From: SM1-73 sp964588305
GTDB lineage: Bacteria; Zixibacteria; MSB-5A5; SM1-73
NCBI GenBank assembly: GCA_964588305.1
Contig: CAZPOP010000004.1
Location: 62,001-126,000 of the forward strand
Length of the DNA stretch: 64,000 bases
Direction: 5' to 3'
This document shows, in pieces, positions 7,908 to 16,842 of this stretch (the stretch's first letter is position 1; the number at the start of each line of letters is the position of its first letter). The notes under the pieces were generated by a model. The model searched no databases, had not been told where the DNA came from, and worked only from the letters and a program-made list of their open reading frames with translations. Position numbers and translations under genes: made by a program.

Positions 7908-8783
7908 TTAAACGGATGGAACGGATTTCAAGACTTTTTTGACTTCCCCGCCTCCGGCGGGATTCTCAACATCCCAAGATGGCATTCTGTTATAGATGAC
8001 CTTTCCATCTATTCTTAGCCCAAAGGTGATGCCACTTTTTTCCAGAGTTTTTCTGTCATCAGTATTTACGAAACTTGATTCGAGGTTTCCGGATTTACCG
8101 AACTCCTCCTCGGTCAACGTTTTCACCCACCAGGAATAGGGACATTGTCCCCTCCAGAATAGTCCGGCTGTTACCCTTCCGGGTTTCGAGGTGGATTTCC
8201 GTTGGGGCAAAATGAATTTGGGTAGTTTGGCAGTCCCGAAATTCTTAAGCATAAGGATCGAATTTCCGTCTCTTTGAACCTGCCTGAATCCGACCTTCTG
8301 AAAAAACCAACTGGGCATGTAGTCGAAGAATCCCCACCAGGACTCCTTTTCATAAGCGATCACCGCCGCGCCTGAGAAGTTTCGAAGGTGCGCTCTTTTA
8401 AGGAGGGTTTCCATCAGACTTGTAGCGATGCCCTTTTTCCAAAAGGGAGGTATTACCCAGATACAGTCGATGAAAGCCAGATTCTTTCCGCGCGCAGGGA
8501 AATTGGTCTCTTCAATCGGCAGATATTCGATCAGTCCAGCAACGATCTTTCCTTTCAGGGACAAATCTTTAGTCCTGACCTGGCCAACGCCCGGATAATC
8601 CATCTTTTCTTCTTTCCCTTCATCTTCCAAAGCCACTAATATGCAAAGTCCTTTTGCCATCATCTTCTTCAAAAACTCCTTCCTCAGACTCATCCCCTGC
8701 TTCAAAGTCTTTCTAAATCCGGGATCCGCGCCGGGAATAGTGGCGAAGTCAAACTCATCTTTTCTTAGCTCTCTGATTTGCAT
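7908..8783 (-). CDS. GNAT acetyltransferase with C-terminal YoaP-like domain
   Basis: The N-terminal half has the GNAT acetyl-CoA fold (CIWVIPPFWKKGIATSLMET at about residues 110-129, the pyrophosphate-binding turn). The C-terminal half carries FWRGQCPYSWW, the hallmark of the YoaP domain fused to GNATs in various bacteria; the CPY turn recalls thioredoxin-like proteins. Substrate unknown. The ATG overlaps the 3' end of the DUF512 gene by 29 nt. The last residues include NPAGGG, encoded by a perfect CCCGCC-GGCGGG palindrome near 7950, so a palindrome has become part of the reading frame. Confidence 0.75.
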   Translation of the reverse strand: MQIRELRKDEFDFATIPGADPGFRKTLKQGMSLRKEFLKKMMAKGLCILVALEDEGKEEKMDYPGVGQVRTKDLSLKGKIVAGLIEYLPIEETNFPARGKNLAFIDCIWVIPPFWKKGIATSLMETLLKRAHLRNFSGAAVIAYEKESWWGFFDYMPSWFFQKVGFRQVQRDGNSILMLKNFGTAKLPKFILPQRKSTSKPGRVTAGLFWRGQCPYSWWVKTLTEEEFGKSGNLESSFVNTDDRKTLEKSGITFGLRIDGKVIYNRMPSWDVENPAGGGEVKKVLKSVPSV

Positions 8784-10110
8784 TCTTTTTGGTCTGCCTA
8801 AAGGCAGACACTCCAGATTCTTGAGTGAATATTTTGGTTAGAGTTTCCACCAGATCGTATGATCCGATTCTCACCTTTCGCCCAAGTTGGTTTTCCATAT
8901 CTCGTGGAGTCATATTATCCAGAAGAAGACCATCTTGATTTATGCAATTCGGCGGAAGAAGAATTAAATCTCCCATTTTCCTCTGTTTTCCTAAAGCCTC
9001 GATCATATCCACGCCAGTCAAAAGACCTGTAACGGTAACGCTTGATCCGAAGAAATCATTTTTTGCGGCTACAACTTCGATGTTCAGTCCTGGTATTGTG
9101 TTCAGCCTGTCCCTCACAATCTCCCTGATCAGGCTGAAGGCTGATACTCCAGTAATCAGTGTTATGCCTAACTTTCTGCTTAAGCTTTGAGGTAATAGTC
9201 TCTGTCTTGCTTGAAATTGGTCCAAGAATTTCCGCATCATCCCCACGCCGTTTTCTATCTGCTCAAAATCATCATAATATTTCTTCTTCGGAATGTCAAG
9301 CTCACCCTTTATGAAGAACTCATCCGAAGCGTAGACGAAACCAGCCTTGAACTTTTTCCTGAATGTTTTTTGCCATCGTTCTACCAGCTTGACAAGGTTT
9401 GAAGAATACTTCCTGCCTATTGGTCTTATTCGGGGTAGATTCTGCCTGTGTCGAGTCAGGCCGACCGGCACCAATGCCAAAGATTTCACCTGGGGATAAA
9501 AGGCGGTCAACTCTGCAACTGACTTTTCCAGGTACTCTCCGTCGTTTACGCCCGGACACAAGACAATCTGAGTGTGCATTTCTATCCCACCTTTTGCTAA
9601 TTTTCTGATGATTGGCATCACGTCAGGAATCTTGTGATTTCGCATAAGCTCCTTGCGCAGGTTTTCGTCGGTGGTGTGAACGGAAACGTAAAGGGGGCTC
9701 AGTCTTTGTTCAATGATCCGATCGATGTCCGCATCCGAAGTGTTGGTCAGAGTAATGAAGTTGCCATGTAAGAACGATAGCCGATAGTCTTCATCTTTGA
9801 AATAAAGGGACCTTCTGATTCCCTTGGGAAGCTGATGAACGAAGCAAAAAATACAATTGTTCTTGCAGTTTTTGTATTTTATCTCGCAAAACTCCAATCC
9901 CAAGTCCTGATCAGGTGCCTTTCTCAGTTTTATCTTTTTTGTCTTGCCTTTTTTGTCCTTCAGTTTCAGGGAGAGGGTAGGCTCAGATGAATAGAATCTG
10001 TAATCGATAATGTCATTTATGGGATGCGCGTTTATCTCCAGGAGTTCATCTTCCGGCGAAATGAGATGACCAGAGGCAATGCTTCCACTTTGAACGGACT
10101 TGATTTTCAT
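8755..10110 (-). CDS. DUF512 protein with PDZ-like N-terminus and radical-SAM-like core
   Basis: A 451-residue conserved bacterial protein of unknown function. Residues 1-50 look like a PDZ domain (SGSIASGHLISPEDELLEIN), followed by a Cys triad C82-x3-C86-x2-C89 (CKNNCIFCF) as in radical SAM enzymes, and the DUF512 C-terminal half (ALVPVGLTRHRQ, SDEFFIKGE, LITGVSAF). In other bacteria this family is commonly next to der, as here with one gene between. The final 20 or so residues (starting ESGVSAFRQTKK) are encoded by a REP half-element at 8792-8814, so the natural C-terminus has been extended by repeat invasion. Confidence 0.85.
   Translation of the reverse strand: MKIKSVQSGSIASGHLISPEDELLEINAHPINDIIDYRFYSSEPTLSLKLKDKKGKTKKIKLRKAPDQDLGLEFCEIKYKNCKNNCIFCFVHQLPKGIRRSLYFKDEDYRLSFLHGNFITLTNTSDADIDRIIEQRLSPLYVSVHTTDENLRKELMRNHKIPDVMPIIRKLAKGGIEMHTQIVLCPGVNDGEYLEKSVAELTAFYPQVKSLALVPVGLTRHRQNLPRIRPIGRKYSSNLVKLVERWQKTFRKKFKAGFVYASDEFFIKGELDIPKKKYYDDFEQIENGVGMMRKFLDQFQARQRLLPQSLSRKLGITLITGVSAFSLIREIVRDRLNTIPGLNIEVVAAKNDFFGSSVTVTGLLTGVDMIEALGKQRKMGDLILLPPNCINQDGLLLDNMTPRDMENQLGRKVRIGSYDLVETLTKIFTQESGVSAFRQTKKNANQRAKKR
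8792..8814. repeat. single REP hairpin inside the DUF512 3' end
   Basis: GTCTGCC TAAA GGCAGAC followed by ACTCC; on the minus strand GGAGTGTCTGCC. It matches one half of the 51-nt RAYT-flanking element and is translated as the tail of the DUF512 protein. Confidence 0.8.
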
Positions 10111-10161
10111 GGTGAAGTGTGCGTGATGTAAGTTGCAGCTGTGCTGGCAAGGAAGACTTGA

Positions 10162-10722
10162 TTATCGTCTACCCACAGCACCGAGCCGATACAGGTTGAA
10201 AAACATCCTCAAATATTGAACGGTGCAATTTAGCACGGTCAGTGTGGCGAGAACCAGAAATACGTCTTTCACGTAATTGAGGTCAACTAGATAGAAAACG
10301 ACGGTGAGTGCCCAGACCCAGGAGTTTAGCTTTCCCCAATTGTTGGACACGGGAAATAGATCTTTTCTCTTCACCAATACAATTGCACCAATAAGCGTCA
10401 AGAAGTCCTTGAAAAACAGAAGGCATGCCGCCCAGATGGGAAACCCTCGATGGAAGATTATGAATATTACAAAGATTCCCAAGCCCAGCTTGTCGGCTAG
10501 GGGATCTAAAAGCTTCCCCAAATCGGTGATCTGGTCAAACTTTCTGGCCAGATAACCATCTAATACGTCGGAGAAGACTGCGAGTGCGATCAGAAGAACC
10601 GCGACGTAGAGACCCGACTGGGTATCTTGAGCCAAAAAGTAAAATATGAAAGGCAATAGTAAAATGCGAAGAATGCCCAGGAGATTGGGAACTAACAGAA
10701 AATCCTTTTTTCTTATGACCAT
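10162..10722 (-). CDS. pgsA: CDP-alcohol phosphatidyltransferase (PgsA-like)
   Basis: Membrane enzyme that joins a CDP-diacylglycerol phosphatidyl group to an alcohol, most likely glycerol-3-phosphate, on the path to phosphatidylglycerol. The family motif D-x2-DG-x2-AR-x8-G-x3-D-x3-D is complete (from DVLDGYLAR through GKLLDPLAD, about residues 52-77). Four to six hydrophobic helices fill the remaining 186 residues. The ATG is 100 nt from recN, with a REP pair between. Other head-group alcohols are possible, but PgsA is the commonest assignment for this length and context. Confidence 0.8.
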   Translation of the reverse strand: MVIRKKDFLLVPNLLGILRILLLPFIFYFLAQDTQSGLYVAVLLIALAVFSDVLDGYLARKFDQITDLGKLLDPLADKLGLGIFVIFIIFHRGFPIWAACLLFFKDFLTLIGAIVLVKRKDLFPVSNNWGKLNSWVWALTVVFYLVDLNYVKDVFLVLATLTVLNCTVQYLRMFFNLYRLGAVGRR

Positions 10723-10735
10723 TGTCTATGCTTAA

Positions 10736-10788
10736 GGAGCGAAGTTCTTCTCCGTGTTCCTGTGGCGCGCAACAAGTTGCGCTACTCC
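10736..10788. repeat. REP pair (GGAG/GTAG type)
   Basis: 53 nt starting GGAGCG, with an imperfect AAG-TT-CTT hairpin and a perfect GCGCAAC-AA-GTTGCGC hairpin, ending CTACTCC. From the minus side it starts GGAGTAGCGCAAC, the same foot as 795-855. It lies between recN and pgsA. Confidence 0.75.
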
Positions 10789-10822
10789 AGGTCTTTCTTG
10801 CCCGTTTAGCCCACTGGTTCAA

Positions 10823-12541
10823 TCATCCCTGTGACCGGTTGTTTGAGGTTTTAATCATCTCCCTGGCTTGCTTCAAGGCCAGCTCTCCTATCCTCTCACC
10901 TGAGATCATGCGGGCAATTTCTTCCACCCTCTCCCCTTCCTTCAGTTTTTTTATTTTGGTAACCGTTCTCCCTTTTGAGCTCTCCTTGAATACCTTGAAA
11001 TGATGGTCTGCCTGAGAGGCAATCTGCTGCAGGTGAGTAATTACGATTACCTGGTGCGAGGAGGCTAATTTCTTCAGACTCTTCCCCACTGCAGACGCTA
11101 CCTCCCCGCCGATTCCCACATCTATTTCGTCAAAAATCATGGTGAAAACCTGATCTGCTTTGGCCAGGATCGATTTGAGCGCCAACATTATCCTGGATAT
11201 CTCCCCGCCGGAGGCAATCTTGGCCAAGGGCTTCAACTCCTCCCCCGGATTTGGAGATACGAAGAACTCGACCTGATCCATCCCTTTCTCGTCCACCGAA
11301 TATCTTTTGCCAGCTATTTCAAGCAGACCGTTTTCATCTTCTGCGGATGTGATTTGAACTTCAAACTTGGTCTTATCCATTCCCAATTCACTCAGGGTGG
11401 CCTGAGTCTTTTTGGCCAAATCAGATGCCCTTGCGTTTCTTTCTCGAGAAAGCAAGAGGCATTCCTTTTTGAGAATGCCCGAAAGCCTTTCAATATCTTC
11501 TTTTAATTCACTGACGATTTGATCCTTATCTTCGATCCTATTCAATTCTTCTTTTATCTTCTGTGCGTATGCTAGGATTTCATCGATTGAGTTCCCATAT
11601 TTTTTCTTCAGGGTACCAATCAGGTTCAGCCTCTCCCTTATCGCTTCCAGTTTCTCGGGATCGAACTCGAGGGAGTCCTTGTAGCTTTCTAAGAATCTTG
11701 ACAGCTCCTGAAGCTGGATCATGGAGGAATCCAGATTTTCTTTCGTCTCCTTCAATCTTGGATCTAATTGGGTCCCCCTCTTTATCTCTTTTGAAGCAAG
11801 GGACAGTCTCTCCTGTATTGATCCCTCCCCCCCATAAAGATTTTGATAAACAGATGAGGATAACTGGCACAGCTCCTCTGTGTTCTCCAATATCCTCTTA
11901 TCCTGAATTAGCCTCTCCTCTTCCGGCAAAGTCAGATTTGCCCTTTCGATTTCCTTTATCTGAAAGTCATAGAGAGTCTTTCTTTCCTGATCCAGTTTCC
12001 TGCCTTTCTCCACCTCCCCCAGGCGTTTTTGTTTTTCTTTAAGTGCGTTATAATTCTGAGATACTGAAGCTAAGGAATGGTTCAGATTACCGAAATCGTC
12101 TAAGTATTCTATGTGTCTGGTTACGTTGAGAAGCGACTGGTGCTCATGTTGTCCATGCAGATCGGCCAATCTATCTCCGATTAGCTTCAGAGTTCCCAGG
12201 GTGATCTGTCTATCGTTGACGAAACCGCGGCTGATCCCTTTGCTCGAGACCTCTCTTCGGATTATCAGGGTGTTGTTGGGGCAGTTTAGTCCCAGTTGGC
12301 TCAGAAAGCTCTCAAAAACGGGATTCGGCTTCGGCTCAAAACTTGCCTCCACCATTGCCGTATCAGAGCCGCTCCTGATCATGTCCGAGCTTGCCCTCTC
12401 TCCCAGTATCAAATTCAGTGCCCCCAGTATGATTGATTTCCCGGCGCCCGTAGCCCCGGTGAGTACATTCAACCCCGGATAAAACTCCACCTCTAAATCT
12501 TCAACCAAAGCGTAATTCCTTATTCGGAGATTTCTTAACAT
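10823..12541 (-). CDS. recN: DNA repair protein RecN
   Basis: RecN is an SMC-like ATPase acting at double-strand breaks. The 572 residues show Walker A GATGAGKS at 29-36, the LLxxL-type adapter region, a central coiled coil, the signature IASGGEISRIMLAL and Walker B MIFDEIDVGIGG, then ITHLQQIAS. Length is normal. It is preceded by nadK with a 121-nt gap, the order common to many bacteria. Confidence 0.96.
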   Translation of the reverse strand: MLRNLRIRNYALVEDLEVEFYPGLNVLTGATGAGKSIILGALNLILGERASSDMIRSGSDTAMVEASFEPKPNPVFESFLSQLGLNCPNNTLIIRREVSSKGISRGFVNDRQITLGTLKLIGDRLADLHGQHEHQSLLNVTRHIEYLDDFGNLNHSLASVSQNYNALKEKQKRLGEVEKGRKLDQERKTLYDFQIKEIERANLTLPEEERLIQDKRILENTEELCQLSSSVYQNLYGGEGSIQERLSLASKEIKRGTQLDPRLKETKENLDSSMIQLQELSRFLESYKDSLEFDPEKLEAIRERLNLIGTLKKKYGNSIDEILAYAQKIKEELNRIEDKDQIVSELKEDIERLSGILKKECLLLSRERNARASDLAKKTQATLSELGMDKTKFEVQITSAEDENGLLEIAGKRYSVDEKGMDQVEFFVSPNPGEELKPLAKIASGGEISRIMLALKSILAKADQVFTMIFDEIDVGIGGEVASAVGKSLKKLASSHQVIVITHLQQIASQADHHFKVFKESSKGRTVTKIKKLKEGERVEEIARMISGERIGELALKQAREMIKTSNNRSQG

Positions 12542-12662
12542 ACGAGGGATTGGCTTCTATTTGAGAAGTTGCTGAGTCGGAGAATCATGACCTTCGAGCA
12601 CGCGGGTAGAAAAGAACCCGTGAACTTCTGAGTCTTTGAACTCTTGAACCTTTCAACCAGAT

Positions 12663-13529
12663 TCATTCCCCCATCTTCGGTCTGGCGCCCCAATGAAGTT
12701 TCCTTCTTAAGATATCGTAGAATGATCTCTGTTTGAATTTGATCAAGTTTACCGAATGTGTGGCTTTGCGGACCAAGACCGAACTGCCGGATTTCAAGGC
12801 GAAAGCCACCTGTCCGTCGATGGTCAGGACGGCTTCCCGTCCAGCGAGCTCAACCACCACCTTCAATTCTTCGTTTTCAGAGAAGATTATGGGGCGCGAG
12901 GCAAGGGTATGAGGGCAGATGGGAGACACGATGATTACGCCTGTCTTCGGATTTATTATCGGGCCCCCCGCTGCCAGACAATAGGCGGTCGAACCCGTTG
13001 GCGTGGAAATTATCAAACCATCTGCGGAGTAGGAACATATGAATTCATCGTTGGCGTAAAGATGCATTTGGAACAACCGCGCCACTTCACCTTTATCGAT
13101 AACCACGTCATTTAAGGCATACTGGTCGGATTTTTTCAAGTTCTCCACCTCAGCCTCCAGCACCATCCTTTTCTCAATCAGAAAGTCCTTCTGCTTCAAC
13201 CGGTCCAAAGTCTTGTCTAAATCGTTTGAAGTGATCTCCGTCAGAAAACCCAAACCACCCAAGTTTATCCCCAGGATTGGGGTCTGGTGCTCACCCACCG
13301 CTCGAGCAGAGGAAAGCATGGTTCCGTCTCCTCCCAGGGAAACAATCATTTCGCAAAGTTCCCAGAGCTTTTCTCTGGGAGATAGTCTCTCTCCGTAATC
13401 AACCAAATCGGAAAGCTCCTCGTCCAAGAAGAAATCCACTTCATTCTGTTTTGCCCAGCGGACGATATCCTCCACCACGTGTTTGGTTTGGGGCTTTTTG
13501 ATGTTGGCGATGATACCGATGCTTTTCAT
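12663..13529 (-). CDS. nadK: NAD kinase
   Basis: Phosphorylates NAD to NADP in the cytoplasm. The family signature SLGGDGTMLSSAR is at about residues 64-76 and NLGGLGFLTEI at about 90-100; the glycine-rich DGLIISTPTGSTAYCLAAGG stretch around 170-189 is also present. The 288-residue length is usual. The gene starts 20 nt past the end of dxs and precedes recN, so the dxs-nadK-recN unit looks like a single operon. Confidence 0.96.
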   Translation of the reverse strand: MKSIGIIANIKKPQTKHVVEDIVRWAKQNEVDFFLDEELSDLVDYGERLSPREKLWELCEMIVSLGGDGTMLSSARAVGEHQTPILGINLGGLGFLTEITSNDLDKTLDRLKQKDFLIEKRMVLEAEVENLKKSDQYALNDVVIDKGEVARLFQMHLYANDEFICSYSADGLIISTPTGSTAYCLAAGGPIINPKTGVIIVSPICPHTLASRPIIFSENEELKVVVELAGREAVLTIDGQVAFALKSGSSVLVRKATHSVNLIKFKQRSFYDILRRKLHWGARPKMGE

Positions 13530-13549
13530 TTTGGATTCGAGACGTCAAA

Positions 13550-15454
13550 TTATCGTGGAGATGTAACTACTGTTTTGTCAGATTTTGACTGCAAAACGCT
13601 TCTTACCGTTTCTGCGATCCCATCTTTGTCCAATCCCAGAATACTCAGAAGCTTCGTTCTAGGCCCGTGCTCGATGAACTTGTCGGGAATTCCCATTCTT
13701 TTGATGAGCACATGGTTCATAGAATGAGCCTCGGCGAATTCCAGGATGGCTGACCCAAAACCAGCCGGAAGAGCGTTTTCCTCAACGGTAATTATTTTGT
13801 CAAATTCCCGTAGAATAGAGAGAAGCATACCCTGGTCCAATGGCCTGGCAAAGCGTGCATTCACCACCTCCGGATTTATACCGTTTGTCCTGAGCTGCTC
13901 AGAAGCCTCCACAGCAGGATAGACCATTGAGCCGATCGCCAGGATGGCCAGGTTCTTCCCTTTCTTTAGCCTTTCCCAACTGCCGATCTCTATTTGCTTG
14001 AAATCATTTTTGGCACGGTCTGGAATCGAACCCCGCGGATATCTGATGGCCACAGGGCCCTTTTGCCACTTGACTGCCGTGTACAACATATTCTTCAACT
14101 CATTCCCGTCTTTCGGAGCCATCACCACCCAGTTGGGAATCTGACGGAGGTAAGAAAGGTCAAAGGTTCCATGATGGGTGGGACCGTCCTCCCCCACCAG
14201 GCCGGCTCTGTCTATTGCCAAAATCACGGGCAGATTCTGAAGGGCGATATCATGGACTAACTGATCAAAGGCCCTTTGAAGAAAGGTTGAATAGATTGCA
14301 AAGACCGGTTTCAGACCCTGGGATGCCAACCCACAGGCGAACGTGGCCCCATGCTGCTCGGATATCCCTACGTCATAGAATCTCTCCCCGAAGAGCTTGG
14401 CGAAATCGACCAAGCCAGTTCCCAGAGTCATGGCAGCGGTGATGGAGACGATTTTGTGATCCCGTTGGGCCAATTTCACCATGGTGCTCCCGAAGACTTC
14501 GGTATAGGTCGTTTTCCCGACCTGCCCGTTGGAATTTCCGGTTACCTTGTCAAAAGCCCCAATGCCGTGAAAACGGGGAGCGTCCTCCTCCGCGAACTTA
14601 TACCCCTTACCCTTCTTGGTCAGCACGTGAAGTAAGACGGGGCCGTTCAAGGTCTTCATATCCTCCAAAGTCCTTATCAGGTCAGCTATATCGTGACCAT
14701 CCAAAGGTCCGAAATATCGGAAGCCCAACTTTTCAAAAAGAATTCCGGGGACAAGGAACCCTTTGATGCTCTCCTCTACCCTAGCCACCGCCGCTCTGAT
14801 CTTATCCCTCCTTTTGAACCTCCCCACCATTTCCCAAACTTCCGCTTTCAGCTTATTGTATTTTTCGTCTGTTAACAGATCAGTTAGATATTTAGACATT
14901 GCCCCCACGTTCCTGGAGATGGACATCCTGTTGTCATTTAGGATTACAATGAGATTCTTTCTCATGGCACCGGCGTTGTTCAATCCCTCAAAGGATAAGC
15001 CGCTGGTCAGGGCTCCGTCGCCCACCACCGCAACGACAGAGAATTTCTCCTTTTTCTGATCTCTGGCACAGGCCATGCCTAAAGCTGCCGAAATGGAGGT
15101 GGAGGCGTGACCCACATCATAGATGTCATGCTGGCTTTCGGATTTCTTGGGAAAACCACTTATTCCTTCGTACTTTCTCAAACTCTCGAATCTGTCTTTC
15201 CTCCCGGTCAAGAGCTTATGGGCGTAACACTGATGTCCCACATCCCAGATGAGCTTGTCTTTCGGAGAATCGAAGACATAATGAAGCGCCAGAGTGAGTT
15301 CGACCACTCCCAAGCTAGGGGCCAAGTGCCCACCGTTCTTCGACACCACCGTTATGATCCTCTCCCTAATTTCCCCAGCCAACTCTTTCAGATTCTCGAC
15401 GGGAATTCTTTTCAGGTTCTCTGGAGAGTCTATTTGATCCAACCATCCGCTCAT
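13550..15454 (-). CDS. dxs: 1-deoxy-D-xylulose-5-phosphate synthase
   Basis: First step of the non-mevalonate isoprenoid pathway: condenses pyruvate with glyceraldehyde-3-phosphate using thiamine diphosphate. Key segments are DVGHQCYAHKLLTGR (about 71-85), the ThDP/metal motif GDGALTSG (145-152) continuing to LNNAG, the DRAGLVGEDGPTHHG block and the C-terminal transketolase domain. Length 634 is typical. It is directly followed by nadK and preceded by ispA, so substrate entry and prenyl chain elongation are co-transcribed. Confidence 0.98.
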   Translation of the reverse strand: MSGWLDQIDSPENLKRIPVENLKELAGEIRERIITVVSKNGGHLAPSLGVVELTLALHYVFDSPKDKLIWDVGHQCYAHKLLTGRKDRFESLRKYEGISGFPKKSESQHDIYDVGHASTSISAALGMACARDQKKEKFSVVAVVGDGALTSGLSFEGLNNAGAMRKNLIVILNDNRMSISRNVGAMSKYLTDLLTDEKYNKLKAEVWEMVGRFKRRDKIRAAVARVEESIKGFLVPGILFEKLGFRYFGPLDGHDIADLIRTLEDMKTLNGPVLLHVLTKKGKGYKFAEEDAPRFHGIGAFDKVTGNSNGQVGKTTYTEVFGSTMVKLAQRDHKIVSITAAMTLGTGLVDFAKLFGERFYDVGISEQHGATFACGLASQGLKPVFAIYSTFLQRAFDQLVHDIALQNLPVILAIDRAGLVGEDGPTHHGTFDLSYLRQIPNWVVMAPKDGNELKNMLYTAVKWQKGPVAIRYPRGSIPDRAKNDFKQIEIGSWERLKKGKNLAILAIGSMVYPAVEASEQLRTNGINPEVVNARFARPLDQGMLLSILREFDKIITVEENALPAGFGSAILEFAEAHSMNHVLIKRMGIPDKFIEHGPRTKLLSILGLDKDGIAETVRSVLQSKSDKTVVTSPR

Positions 15455-15539
15455 TAGATTTCCACCCCAGCCGAGTGTGGCTGCAATTCTCGGTGAGAAC
15501 TCTTAGTGCGGCTAACCCAGCAGCCATCAATATTTTTGT

Positions 15540-16403
15540 TCAATTCATTCTATTAATCATATGACCTGTTAATTCTTTCAGTATCTGTCCATCACCACTG
15601 AATACTCTTAGTTCAGCTTCAGCCTCTTCTAAGAGTTTTCTCGCTATTCTCTTGGACTCTCCCACGCCCAATACCTTTGGGTAAGTCGCTTTTCCTTTGG
15701 ATGCATCTGCTTTGGTCTTCTTGCCCAACATTTCGGTCTTCCCGGTGGCATCCAGAATGTCGTCCACGATCTGAAACGCCAGTCCGAATCTTTCCCCATA
15801 TGACGTCAGAGCTTTCAGTTTTTTCCCGGTTGCCCCAGCCATGATGGCTCCAGCTCTAATTGAGGCCTTCATCAAGGCGCCGGTCTTATGGGCGTGAATG
15901 AAATTCACTCGGGAGATAGTGACTTTCTTACCCTCTGCCTGCAAGTCGGCAGCTTGTCCTCCGACCATTCCATAGGTCCCTATTTGGTGAGCTACTTCTG
16001 AAACCAGCTTAGGATTTTTGGCTTTGGACAGAAGCTCAAATGCCAGAGCGTGCAAGGCATCACCCGCTAAGACCGCCATTCCATCTCCGAAGACTTTGTG
16101 CGATGTGGGCTTTCCTCTTCTTAGGTCATCATCATCCATACAAGGGAGGTCGTCGTGTATCAAAGAGTAGGTATGAATCAACTCCAAAGCACAGGCAACC
16201 GGCAGAATGGCATTTCCCTTGCCTCCGGCCAATTCAAAGGTGGCAATGGCCAATATGGGGCGAAGCCTCTTGCCCCCAGCGAAAACGGAATACCGCACAG
16301 CCTGGTGAAGAGAAACCGGCGTGTTCTTCACTGACGGAAGATACCCATTAAGAGCTTTCTCGATTATTTTCCTTTTCCTCTTCAAGTAGTTCTCTAACGT
16401 CAT
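15540..16403 (-). CDS. ispA: polyprenyl (farnesyl/geranylgeranyl) diphosphate synthase
   Basis: Head-to-tail prenyl transferase building C15-C20 diphosphates. The first Asp-rich motif DDLPCMDDDD is at 84-93 and the second, DDILD, near 217; GGKRLRPIL at 43-51 binds isopentenyl diphosphate. The position before the first motif (LIHTYSLIHDD) has aromatic Tyr near the -5 site, compatible with a short-chain product. Its place between dxs and xseB is the common bacterial xseA-xseB-ispA-dxs order. Confidence 0.93.
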   Translation of the reverse strand: MTLENYLKRKRKIIEKALNGYLPSVKNTPVSLHQAVRYSVFAGGKRLRPILAIATFELAGGKGNAILPVACALELIHTYSLIHDDLPCMDDDDLRRGKPTSHKVFGDGMAVLAGDALHALAFELLSKAKNPKLVSEVAHQIGTYGMVGGQAADLQAEGKKVTISRVNFIHAHKTGALMKASIRAGAIMAGATGKKLKALTSYGERFGLAFQIVDDILDATGKTEMLGKKTKADASKGKATYPKVLGVGESKRIARKLLEEAEAELRVFSGDGQILKELTGHMINRMN

Positions 16404-16491
16404 GTCTCAACCGGATGTTTTGGATTGGTTCTGGGAGCCATCAAGACTCCACTGTGGCTTGAGAATCTCAAGCGATGGCATTATACCAGCC

Positions 16492-16740
16492 CTATCTGGG
16501 GGCGTCTTTTCCTTTTTTCAGTTCCAAAGGCTCAGTCTTATACTTGCCCTCTTGGATCTTGATCAACCTCTGAACTTTGGCTTCGGCTTTGCCCAATTTC
16601 TGAGTTAAGAAAGTAGAAAGATTGACACCTTCCTCAAAGACTTTCAAAGACTCCTCCAAAGATAGTTCGCCCTCTTCGAGTTTCTGAACTATCTCTTCCA
16701 ACCTTTTCATCGCCTTTTCAAAGCTCTTTTCCTTGGCCAC
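16492..16740 (-). CDS. xseB: exodeoxyribonuclease VII small subunit
   Basis: Small helical subunit of ExoVII, a single-strand-specific exonuclease. The 82 residues contain the family core FEKAMKRLEEIVQKLEEGEL and SLEESLKVFEEGVNL. The start codon is GTG, chosen because it gives the standard MAKEKSFE-type N-terminus. It lies 102 nt after xseA and 88 nt before ispA. Confidence 0.95.
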   Translation of the reverse strand: MAKEKSFEKAMKRLEEIVQKLEEGELSLEESLKVFEEGVNLSTFLTQKLGKAEAKVQRLIKIQEGKYKTEPLELKKGKDAPR

Positions 16741-16842
16741 TTTCTTCTCCCATCAAATTCTCTCTGCACGACTTCTGTGCCTTGAGGTTGGCATTCCACC
16801 GCTTACTGTGCGCGAAGTCGAGCCGTCGCAACACAACTCGAT

